Shown piece by piece: positions 14,919 to 21,191 of a stretch of DNA of 51,327 bases. The DNA comes from a virus: IMG/VR virus record IMGVR_UViG_3300010354_000127, positions 1 through 51,327 of that record; one strand, given 5' to 3'. The position numbers were made by a program, and so were the translations under genes. The notes below the pieces were generated by a model that did no database searches, had not been told where the DNA came from, and saw nothing but the letters and a program-made list of their open reading frames with translations. Position 1 is the stretch's first letter. Each line of letters begins with the position of its first letter.

Positions 14919-15301
14919 CCACCCGCACGATCACGCTTTCCGCTGAGCACTGGCAGCGGATCAGTGAAACCCTGGAAGACTGTCACGACGAAGGACCGAA
15001 GGGCGAGGGCTGGCAGAGCGCTGAGCTGTCGGCTGCCGCTGCGGCGCTGGACGCCGCCCTGGCCCAGCCGGAGCCGGTGGCAATGCCGCAGTCGCCAGTG
15101 ATGACTGATTTCACCGCAGGCGCTTGGCAGTCAATCGAAACTGCGCCTGATGACGGCACCGAGTTTCTTGCCACTGACTACGACTGCATCGACATCATTC
15201 ATGGCGAAGGCCGCCATTGGGAAAACCGTGATGGCGAGTTCTTCTACCCATGCCTATGGCAGCCACTGCCGGATGTCCCCGAGCTTCCTGATCAGCCCTA
15301 G
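14915..15301 (+). CDS. DUF551-like phage protein
   Basis: 128 aa. The C-terminal half (GAWQSIETAPDDGTEFLATDY ... FFYPCLWQPLPDVPELP) follows the W..IETAP.DG.......W.PLP.PP pattern of DUF551, common in phage early regions. The N-terminus is an unrelated helical stretch (SAEHWQRISETLEDCHDEGP). Function of DUF551 unknown. The region is lower in GC than its neighbours. Confidence 0.65.
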   Translation: MTTRTITLSAEHWQRISETLEDCHDEGPKGEGWQSAELSAAAAALDAALAQPEPVAMPQSPVMTDFTAGAWQSIETAPDDGTEFLATDYDCIDIIHGEGRHWENRDGEFFYPCLWQPLPDVPELPDQP

Positions 15302-15317
15302 AGAAGGAGACTAGAGG

Positions 15318-15653
15318 ATGGCTCAACCCATAGCGTGCCCGTGCTGCTTGCACGAGGAGACCATGCGTGCTCGCACTCAGAGGCGTGAACCATGCCACGA
15401 CGATCAAGCCTTGATGCTCTGGAACAAGCCTCGTGGCGGCGCACGCGGTCAGCAAGTCACGGAATGGGATCAAGGTTGGTGGGAGTGCGTGATCTGCGAT
15501 CTGCGTTTGACCCCACACAAGGCAGGCGTCTTGCTGGATGCGGCGCTGATGCACGCCTTCCCTGATTGCGATTCAATCAGTTCGGAAGGAATCCACGCCG
15601 ACACGCTCAGAGCGCTTCAGGGCGGGAGCAGAACCACAAGTGAAGCAGGCTAA
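15318..15653 (+). CDS. Zinc-ribbon-like unknown protein
   Basis: 111 aa, ATG at 15318 with a strong AAGGAG..AGAGG site. CPCCLHEE near the start and WWECVICDLRLTP form a likely four-Cys zinc site. Lower GC than most of the arm. No family recognised. Confidence 0.55.
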   Translation: MAQPIACPCCLHEETMRARTQRREPCHDDQALMLWNKPRGGARGQQVTEWDQGWWECVICDLRLTPHKAGVLLDAALMHAFPDCDSISSEGIHADTLRALQGGSRTTSEAG

Positions 15654-15971
15654 TGCCAGCGCAGCAGGCACCTGCGCTGTGGGAACGTCGTGGGAACGCT
15701 TCCGGCTGATCTCCCGTAAAACCCTGATCTGACAGCGCTGAGCGCCGCTACGCCGCTCATCGCGTCGCCTAGCTGCGCAGCTCCTCGCACCGCCAACCAT
15801 CGGGGGCCTCACCCGAGGCCCCACACCCCACCCCTGAGCCACCGGCTCACTGGTGGGCTGTCCCACCGACCGCCGCGACGCATCGCGACGCTGCACCGCG
15901 CCGTCCATTGCGGCGCTCAGCACACCACCGGGGGCCTGTCTTCAAGCCCCTCCATCTATCCCACGAGGACC
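15654..15971 (+). repeat. Structured non-coding leader, copy 1
   Basis: 318 bp without a gene. The 3' two thirds (15781-15971) hold in order a hairpin GGGGCCTC-ACCC-GAGGCCCC, CACACCCCACC, a GAGCC/GGCTC stem, GGTGGG-CTGT-CCCACC, a CGCCGCGACGCATCGC-rich block, and a GGGGC..GCCCC stem before the ATG. The same order of elements occurs at 17315-17495, so the leader looks duplicated. The 5' third (15654-15780) shows GTGGGAACG twice and nothing more. Confidence 0.5.
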
Positions 15972-16601
15972 ATGGCATTTCGCCGTTTCCAGCTGACCAT
16001 CGAGGGCACGCGCCCTCTCATCCTGTCCAATCCCTGCACCGTCGACCCCCTGGGCCCGCACGCTGCAGCCATCAAGTACTTCACCGGCCTGAAGAAGAAC
16101 CGCAACGAGCACGCGCTGCGTCGCCTCCACTGGCTGTTCTCCGGCTACTGGGGCACCGAAGGCACCTTCACCTATGGCCCCTCCCTCGATGGTGATTCCG
16201 CCTTCGAGGGCTTCGCTCATCCCTTCCTCCCCGCTCAGAATCTGCAGCGCTGCATCCGTGATGGCGCGACCGCCTGGAAGCTCGGGAAGGACACGAAGCG
16301 CGCGATCGTCGTCGAGGGTGACGCACCACTGGGCTACGAAGGCCCGACCGATGCCGGGCTGATGTACGAAGACCCGCGCTTCGTCTCGATCGCCCCCACC
16401 GGCCGCGGCACCATGGCGGTGCGCGTGCGCATCCCACACTGGAGCGCCAGCTACTCGATGCTGGTCAACGACGAGATCATCGACCCGCAGACGCTGGCCA
16501 AGATCCTCGATCGGGCCGGCATCGCCGAGGGCCTCGGCACCTGGCGTCCAATGCACGGCCGCTTCCAGGTGACGCAGCTCGATGAAGTGGAGGTGGGCTG
16601 A
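15972..16601 (+). CDS. Phage protein with RAMP-like features
   Basis: 209 aa. N-terminal LTIEGTRPLILSNPCTVDPL, a charged helix AIKYFTGLKKNRNEHALRRLHWLFSGYW, a middle part FLPAQNLQRCIRDGATAWKLGK, and C-terminal GIAEGLGTWRPMHGRFQVTQ. Belongs to an uncharacterised family widespread in phages; the start and the late Gly-rich GLG.WRP..GRF resemble ferredoxin-like RAMP (Cas7/Cas5-type) folds. That resemblance is my inference, not an established assignment. Its partner gene overlaps it (TGATG), and a duplicated structured leader lies upstream. Confidence 0.5.
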   Translation: MAFRRFQLTIEGTRPLILSNPCTVDPLGPHAAAIKYFTGLKKNRNEHALRRLHWLFSGYWGTEGTFTYGPSLDGDSAFEGFAHPFLPAQNLQRCIRDGATAWKLGKDTKRAIVVEGDAPLGYEGPTDAGLMYEDPRFVSIAPTGRGTMAVRVRIPHWSASYSMLVNDEIIDPQTLAKILDRAGIAEGLGTWRPMHGRFQVTQLDEVEVG

Positions 16602-17104
16602 TGAGGGCCGCTTCGATCGACGCCACCAAGCTGTTCAAGGGGCAGACGATCCCCGGGGAGCTGGTGTGGGAGCACTACGTGAACAGGAAGCCCGACAAGC
16701 TGCAGGCCTGGCTGGATGAGCACGGGGATGAGGAGACCGCCAAGCTGGCGCGGCTGCCCTATGTGCTGCTCCAGGTGAGGGACTGGCTGGAGCGGGACCG
16801 CCGGGAGGCGGAGCTGCCGCCGCTGGTGATGAACACGGTGGGCGGCGTGATCAACGTGCTCACTGACGAGAAGGCCTCGACCTACCTGAACGATCAGGCG
16901 TTCCAGGGGCTGCGGCGGCACCAGCGGGCCACGAACCGGCTGGTGACGGCAGTGGACGAGAGCCGGCTGACGGGTGCCGCGAAGCGTGAGCACCAGAATC
17001 GGATCAACGTGCACAGCTTCATCGCCGCATCGGCCCAGGGTGCGCAGCGTCAGCTGCGGCTGCTGAAGCGCGCTGGCAAGGAGGCGCCGAAGCTGGAGGG
17101 CTGA
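16601..17104 (+). CDS. Unknown protein paired with the RAMP-like protein
   Basis: 167 aa, ATG at 16601 overlapping the preceding stop (TGATG). Mostly helical and charged (AWLDEHGDEETAKLARLPYVLLQVRDWLERDRREAE, RLTGAAKREHQNRINVHSFIAASAQGAQRQLRLLKRAG). No family recognised. The coupling suggests the two proteins work together. Confidence 0.55.
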   Translation: MRAASIDATKLFKGQTIPGELVWEHYVNRKPDKLQAWLDEHGDEETAKLARLPYVLLQVRDWLERDRREAELPPLVMNTVGGVINVLTDEKASTYLNDQAFQGLRRHQRATNRLVTAVDESRLTGAAKREHQNRINVHSFIAASAQGAQRQLRLLKRAGKEAPKLEG

Positions 17105-17495
17105 TGGCCTGGGCATCCGTCAGGTGTAAGCCCCAGGACCGCGCCTCTCTCCGCCGCGCCTCGCGACGCGCCGCCTCACACCGCGCCGCCAACCACCGAG
17201 GCCCTGGGCAACCGGGGCCGCCCTTCATCACCCGCTGCAGGCGCATGAGCCGAGCGGGTGCCATCACCGACGCCTTGCCTCGCCACGCCGCGCGTCGCAT
17301 CGCTCCGCACCGCAGCGCAGCGCACCGGCCCCCTCTTCGGAGGGGGCACACCCCACCTCTCAGCTGCTCGGCTGCCAGGTGGGCTGATCGCTCACCACGC
17401 CGCAGCGCCGCGCGACTCAGTGCGCCGCGCCGCTGAGCGGCGCATCGCACCGGGCCCCCGCCAGGGGGCCTCATCAACCATCACTCACTCCAGCC
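17105..17495 (+). repeat. Structured non-coding leader, copy 2, plus partial copy
   Basis: 391 bp without a gene. A partial unit at about 17130-17236 has CCGCGCCTCGCGACGCGCC and the stem GGCCCTGG-GCAA-CCGGGGCC (17200-17219, one G-U pair). The full unit 17315-17495 has GCCCCCTC-TTCG-GAGGGGGC, CACACCCCACC, a CCCACCT..AGGTGGG stem around CAGC/GGCTG, a CGCCGCGC-rich block, GGCCCCC..GGGGGCC, and CATCAACCATCAC before the ATG. It matches 15781-15971 element by element. Confidence 0.5.
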
Positions 17496-17741
17496 ATGAC
17501 TCTCGCCGCTGCCCAGCAACGCCTCCTGGAGGCGCAAGCCGAACTCACACGGCTGCAGGCCCAGCAGTTCCACGGCATCGGCCGCCAGGTGCGTGATGCG
17601 ATGCACCGGGTCGCGTCTGAAGCCGTGCCTGAGATCAGCGTCATCGCTGGCGGGCTGACTCCCTATCAGCGGGTTGCGATCGAGGGGGTCCTGCAGCGCC
17701 GCATCTCGGACAAGCTGGCCGCCATCGCCGATGGCGCCTGA
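17496..17741 (+). CDS. Small helical protein, 81 aa
   Basis: ATG at 17496 after CACTCCAGCC. Coiled-coil-like N-terminus (AAAQQRLLEAQAELTRLQAQQFHGIGRQVRDAMHRV) then LTPYQRVAIEGVLQRRISDKLAAI. No family recognised. Confidence 0.5.
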   Translation: MTLAAAQQRLLEAQAELTRLQAQQFHGIGRQVRDAMHRVASEAVPEISVIAGGLTPYQRVAIEGVLQRRISDKLAAIADGA

Positions 17742-18197
17742 TGCTGTATCAGCAGCGCACACTTATCACCCAGATCGCTTGCGCTGCAGTCGATGTCTTA
17801 TTGAGAACCGCTGAGAATGGCCGATTGTGAACGGATGTAACGCAGGCCAGTGTGACACCTGTGGAAATCGAGTTCTCCACAGGTACGCCCGTACCAGTTC
17901 GGCCAGATCCCTTGCGCCGCAATGTATCTCGGCTGTGGTACGCCCGTATCATTGGGCCTCATTCGGTATCGCCCTGATACCAACGCTGCAACGCCTTGTG
18001 CCAATTTCGGCCCGTTCCGTGTGCAGCGAGTGTGCCAATTTTTTCTGATAGTGCCACTTGCTCACCGGCACACGCACCGGCAGACCCGTTGCGCTGCAGT
18101 CGATCTCGCCGATCTTGGTACGCCCGTACCAGCCGCGTCGGCGCCGCGTCGTGCAACGCCTTGCAGCACATTGGAGCGGTCCCACGCACCACCCCCC
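17742..18197 (+). repeat. Non-coding repeat region with GGTACGCCCGTACC hairpins
   Basis: 456 bp without a credible gene and with lower GC. GGTAC-GCCC-GTACC hairpins lie at 17882-17895, 17937-17950 (imperfect) and 18117-18130; a related GGTATC-GCCCT-GATACC at 17965-17981. TTGCGCTGCAGTCGAT recurs at 17779-17794 and 18089-18104, with a diverged form at 17912. GCAACGCCTTG recurs at 17988 and 18153, GTGCCAATTT at 17998 and 18032. It looks like two to three diverged units of roughly 170-180 bp. Confidence 0.6.
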
Positions 18198-18386
18198 ATG
18201 GGCGTCATCGCTGACACGCTCCGCGCCTCGCTCCGCGAAATGGCCGCCGCCGACGCGCGGCTCTACCGCGGCCTCGCCGCCGAGCTGGCCGACGCACCGG
18301 CCGCCCGGCCGGCGCTCCCAGCCGACGAGATCGCGGCCGCCATCGCGCTCCTCGAGCGCCACGGCTACACCGTCACCCGGCCCTGA
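18198..18386 (+). CDS. Small helical protein, 62 aa
   Basis: ATG at 18198 after CACCACCCCCC, the usual C-rich leader of this arm; the frame is open upstream but through repeats. Ala-rich helices (TLRASLREMAAADARLYRGLAAELAD, ADEIAAAIALLERHGYTVTRP). No family recognised. Confidence 0.5.
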   Translation: MGVIADTLRASLREMAAADARLYRGLAAELADAPAARPALPADEIAAAIALLERHGYTVTRP

Positions 18387-18399
18387 GCGGGCCGCACAC

Positions 18400-18419
18400 G
18401 GGGCGCCCCCAGGCGCCCC
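18400..18419 (+). other. Leader stem-loop (8-bp stem) before the 18446 gene
   Basis: GGGGCGCC-CCCA-GGCGCCCC, a perfect 8-bp stem 14 nt after the previous stop and 26 nt before the next ATG, followed by CCACCCCCCCCGG. No U run. Confidence 0.55.
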
Positions 18420-18445
18420 GCCGACCACCCCCCCCGGAGGCCGCC

Positions 18446-18685
18446 ATGGCTGACACCACCACCGACATCGCCGCCCTGGAGGCGGAGATCGCCGCCATCG
18501 AGGCGGAGCACACCGCCACCATGGCGCGGGTTGACGCCCTGCTGGCGCGGCCGATCCCGGCACGCCCGGCCACCACACGCGAGCGCATGGACGCGCTCTG
18601 GGCCGGCGTGCGCCAGCTGGAGCGCGACAGCCGCGTGCAGGAGCGCTACCAGCGCCGCATCGCACGCGCCATCGACGCGCTCTGA
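18446..18685 (+). CDS. Small coiled-coil protein, 79 aa
   Basis: ATG at 18446 preceded by GGAGGCCGCC. Heptad-like start (DIAALEAEIAAIEAEHTATMARVDALLAR) and a basic end (RQLERDSRVQERYQRRIARAIDAL). No family recognised. Confidence 0.5.
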   Translation: MADTTTDIAALEAEIAAIEAEHTATMARVDALLARPIPARPATTRERMDALWAGVRQLERDSRVQERYQRRIARAIDAL

Positions 18686-18709
18686 GCGCCCCCACCACCC
18701 CACCACGCC

Positions 18710-19060
18710 ATGACCACCCCCACCGACCGCGAGGCCGCCATCCAGGCGGCGCTCCTCCGCAAGCGAGCCGAGGCCCAACGCCGCTCCCGCGCGCGCCGTG
18801 CCGGCCTGCTGGAGCCGCTGCCGCGCTGCCAGTGCGGCGCCCGCTGCTACACCGACCGCTGGCTGCCGCTCTGCTCCACCTGCGCCCGCAGCGCCGGCGT
18901 GGACCGGCTGGGCTACGTGCGGCCTGGGAACCAGCCACGCGCGCGCCGGCTTGCCGCTGAGCAGCTGCTGGCCCAGCTGCGCGCCGAGGCCCGCGCGGAG
19001 GCGCCTGTTACGAACTGCGACGACGCCACCCCGGACCGGCTGACCCAGCCGGTAGGGTGA
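18710..19060 (+). CDS. Zinc-ribbon-like basic protein, 116 aa
   Basis: ATG at 18710. An Arg-rich helix (ALLRKRAEAQRRSRARRAGLLEPL) precedes a likely zinc site, CQCGARCYTDRWLPLCSTCA, then a second basic helix. Suggests nucleic-acid binding. A stem ACCGGCT-GACCC-AGCCGGT near 19037-19055 lies in its last codons. Confidence 0.5.
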   Translation: MTTPTDREAAIQAALLRKRAEAQRRSRARRAGLLEPLPRCQCGARCYTDRWLPLCSTCARSAGVDRLGYVRPGNQPRARRLAAEQLLAQLRAEARAEAPVTNCDDATPDRLTQPVG

Positions 19061-19125
19061 CCGCATCGGCAGGCCGAGCGCGCCGCCGACCCAACCACAT
19101 CGCCCGGCACTGGCCGGTTCAATCC

Positions 19126-19461
19126 ATGACCACCACCACCGTCCTGCGCACCCTGCGCACCGTCTGCATCGTCACCGGCCTCGCCCTGGTGGCCGCCGCC
19201 CGCTTCATCTGGGCCCACCGCGCCGAGATCCGCGCCGCCCTGGTCCGCGCCGTCGCCATGCTGATCGTGGCGGCCCAGCTCACCTACGAGGCCGGCTGCT
19301 GGACCCGCCGCACCATCGAGGCCGTGAACCAGCGCTCCGCCGTGCTGCTGCCCCAGCAGCCGCTGCCCGCCGTCGCGCCTATCACCGCCACCATCCAGGC
19401 TGCCCGCGAGGCCCTGGCCCGTCTGGTGGCCCGCCTCTATCCCCAGCCGATCAACGCCTGA
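19126..19461 (+). CDS. Small membrane protein, 111 aa
   Basis: From the ATG at 19126; the frame is open upstream but without supporting features. Two hydrophobic segments (TVCIVTGLALVAAARFIW and AVAMLIVAAQLTYEAG), then a Pro-rich tail. Last gene of the rightward arm, before the terminator. A holin-like role is possible but unproven. Confidence 0.45.
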   Translation: MTTTTVLRTLRTVCIVTGLALVAAARFIWAHRAEIRAALVRAVAMLIVAAQLTYEAGCWTRRTIEAVNQRSAVLLPQQPLPAVAPITATIQAAREALARLVARLYPQPINA

Positions 19462-19524
19462 TCGAGAGCACAGCGGCCTGGTGCCCCTTCAGGGCCGCTA
19501 CACTCGGCTGGGACGTGAGCTCTA

Positions 19525-19556
19525 CCCCCGGAGTGCAGTGACTCCGGGGGCTTTTT
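19525..19556 (+). terminator. Intrinsic terminator at the convergence of the two arms
   Basis: CCCCCGGAGT (19525-19534), loop GCAGTG, ACTCCGGGGG (19541-19550), then CTTTTTC. The 10-bp stem with a T run is a classical Rho-independent terminator for the rightward arm. In the leftward direction there is no T run after the stem, so it favours one direction. Confidence 0.88.
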
Positions 19557-19993
19557 CATGCCCACAGCTCGCGTGGATCCTTGCCGGTGGCCATCATCCG
19601 GCTCAGCCGCTCGGCGCGCTGGCCGACCTGTCCAGCCCACCGGCTGTCAAGCATCATCGTCGCCGCCTGCTGGTACTGGCCCGCCTGCACGGCCGCCAGC
19701 GTGCGCTTGAAGTTCAGCAGCCCGACGATGCCCAGGTTGAAGGCCATGTCGAGCAGCACCCGCTGGCGCACGTCGTCCAGGCGCGTCACCCATGGCAGCG
19801 CCCGCTGCAGCTCCCGCTCCATGTCGGCGATGTCGTTGGCCAGCAGCATCGCGGACTCAGCGGCGGTGATGCCGCGGTCCTCGAGGTTGCGGCCCACGCC
19901 GATCGTGAGCTTGCCGGCGGTACAGCGGTAGGGCTTCAGCCGCTCCCCCTCATGCAGGCGGAGCTGGCGCACCATCGCGTCGCGGTTGATCAT
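19556..19993 (-). CDS. Phage lysozyme (GH24 family, endolysin)
   Basis: 145 aa. It shows the T4-lysozyme-type catalytic triad spacing Glu-8-(Asp/Cys)-5-Thr: E15 in HEGERLKPY, C24 in RCTAG (Cys in place of T4 Asp20, as in lambdoid R21-type enzymes), T30 in LTIGVG. The LLDMAFNLGIVGLLNFKRTLAAVQ and SRWAGQVGQRAERLSRMM blocks are typical. Cleaves peptidoglycan between MurNAc and GlcNAc. No signal-anchor, so it needs a holin. Coupled (ATGA) to the gene before it. Confidence 0.92.
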   Translation of the reverse strand: MINRDAMVRQLRLHEGERLKPYRCTAGKLTIGVGRNLEDRGITAAESAMLLANDIADMERELQRALPWVTRLDDVRQRVLLDMAFNLGIVGLLNFKRTLAAVQAGQYQQAATMMLDSRWAGQVGQRAERLSRMMATGKDPRELWA

Positions 19994-20178
19994 TTGCCGC
20001 GCAGCCGATCGAAAGGGCTCCGGGGCTTCCGGGGCTCATAGGGATAGGCGCGCATCGCGGCGCTGATGATCAGCTGCAGGATGCTGTTCGACCGCAGCTT
20101 GCTCATGCCGATGATCTCGCTGGCCACGAACAGGCCGAAGCCGATCGCGGCCTCATGCTGCGTCAGATCAATGTCCAT
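19990..20178 (-). CDS. Small conserved lysis-cassette protein (cyanophage type)
   Basis: 62 aa: LTQHEAAIGFGLFVASEIIGMSKLRSNSILQLIISAAMRAYPYEP. It has a weakly hydrophobic centre and the GLF.ASE.IGM....SNS..QL pattern that I recall from small proteins of cyanophages and cyanobacterial prophages. Coupled to the lysozyme. Role unknown; possibly a regulator or partner in lysis. Confidence 0.5.
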   Translation of the reverse strand: MDIDLTQHEAAIGFGLFVASEIIGMSKLRSNSILQLIISAAMRAYPYEPRKPRSPFDRLRGK

Positions 20179-20190
20179 GCTGGTTCTCCT

Positions 20191-20907
20191 TCAGTGTTGA
20201 GCAATGATCGCCCAGCCGGTGCCGGGCCCCTCGACCATCCAACGATGGGCGAGGTTCTGGCGGGAGTAGCGCAGGCGCGCCCCCCAGTTGTTGACGTAGC
20301 CGCCGTTCAGCAGGTCCAGCTCGCCAAACGGGTCGTGCACGATGATGCTGTCCGCGTCGTAACCGATCGCGCAGATCCAGTGGCCGCCGCCGGTCGGTGC
20401 CGACACCAGGCCCTTGTGCAGGATCCCCAGCGGCACCGGGATGCCGCGGTCGATCTGTCCTTCGATCGTCTTCCAGTCGCCGGCCTTCGTCATGCTGGCC
20501 GTGACGCCGAAGCTGGCCAGCGCCTTCAGCTGGGCACCGGCATCGGTGGTGTCGCCGTAGCGCAGCACCCGGCCCAGGTAGGCGTCGTCACCGTTCGGGC
20601 CCTGGAGGGTGCCGGGCCGGAGCGCCTCGAGGAGCATCGCGCAGCTGGAGCTGAAGCACATGCGCAGGGCATGTTCCGTCGCGCTGTCGCGCTGGCTGAA
20701 GAACGGCACCCGCAGCGGGTTCGTCACCTCGGGCTTCTCGGCCGGGGCCTGCGCCGCCTGCCAGGTCTCATACCAGGCCGCGTCGCGCTTCTTCAGGCTG
20801 GCGGGCACCGCCTCCCAGAACTGGCAAACCGCGGCGCGCTGATGGGGCTGGCCCTTCCAGTTCTCGAAGAACGGAATGATGTCTGGCAGCAGCTGCTCAT
20901 CGCTCAT
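20191..20907 (-). CDS. C39-like cysteine peptidase
   Basis: 238 aa from the ATG at 20907 (a TTG further upstream is less likely). Papain-like residues in C39_2 order: Q72 in PFFSQRD, C84 in MCFSSSCAMLL, H176 in GGGHWICAIGY, D192 in VHDPFGE. The first 60 residues are a separate helical part. Such peptidases occur in many cyanophages near the lysis genes and may cut cell-wall peptides. No signal peptide. The start lies inside the end of the upstream membrane-protein gene. Confidence 0.75.
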   Translation of the reverse strand: MSDEQLLPDIIPFFENWKGQPHQRAAVCQFWEAVPASLKKRDAAWYETWQAAQAPAEKPEVTNPLRVPFFSQRDSATEHALRMCFSSSCAMLLEALRPGTLQGPNGDDAYLGRVLRYGDTTDAGAQLKALASFGVTASMTKAGDWKTIEGQIDRGIPVPLGILHKGLVSAPTGGGHWICAIGYDADSIIVHDPFGELDLLNGGYVNNWGARLRYSRQNLAHRWMVEGPGTGWAIIAQH

Positions 20908-21163
20908 CGGCCTGTGCTGCAGGGGGATCGCCAAAGTGTAGGCGTGGGCTGATGGCTGTCACCAGCAGCGGGATCAGAAGGCTCAAGATCAGGCAAGCGC
21001 CGACGATCTTGCCCAGCGCCGTCTCGACATTGCGGATCCGGTCGAAGGCCGTGTTCATGTCCTCCCGCTTCTGGATCAGCGACAGGCTCATCGCATCGAG
21101 CTTGCCCTCCAGGCTGCCGAGCTTGTGATAGATGTCGCCGTGCGAGACCTCGTGCTCCGGCAT
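20897..21163 (-). CDS. XhlA/holin-like membrane protein
   Basis: 88 aa, ATG at 21163 after AAGAGGAG. A charged coiled coil (HKLGSLEGKLDAMSLSLIQKREDMNTAFDRIRNVETALG) precedes one transmembrane span (VGACLILSLLIPLLVTAI) and a short polar tail. This is the layout of haemolysin XhlA-type and other single-span holin-associated proteins. Its place upstream of two wall-degrading enzymes supports a holin or holin-partner role. Confidence 0.6.
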   Translation of the reverse strand: MPEHEVSHGDIYHKLGSLEGKLDAMSLSLIQKREDMNTAFDRIRNVETALGKIVGACLILSLLIPLLVTAISPRLHFGDPPAAQADER

Positions 21164-21191
21164 CGGGGATTGCTCCTCTTCAGTGGTCAAG

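Noticed and set aside
17104-17596. Plus-strand frames across the structured leader
   Set aside because: Arg/Ala/Pro/His-rich translations of GC hairpins, with no plausible start; the structure explains the sequence better.
17742-18197. CRISPR array
   Set aside because: The repeats are short hairpins with irregular spacing and no repeat-spacer regularity, and no cas genes are present.
17949-18938. Long minus-strand frame across the GGTACG repeats
   Set aside because: It crosses several plus-strand genes and repeats and shows only low-complexity G/R/A-rich sequence.
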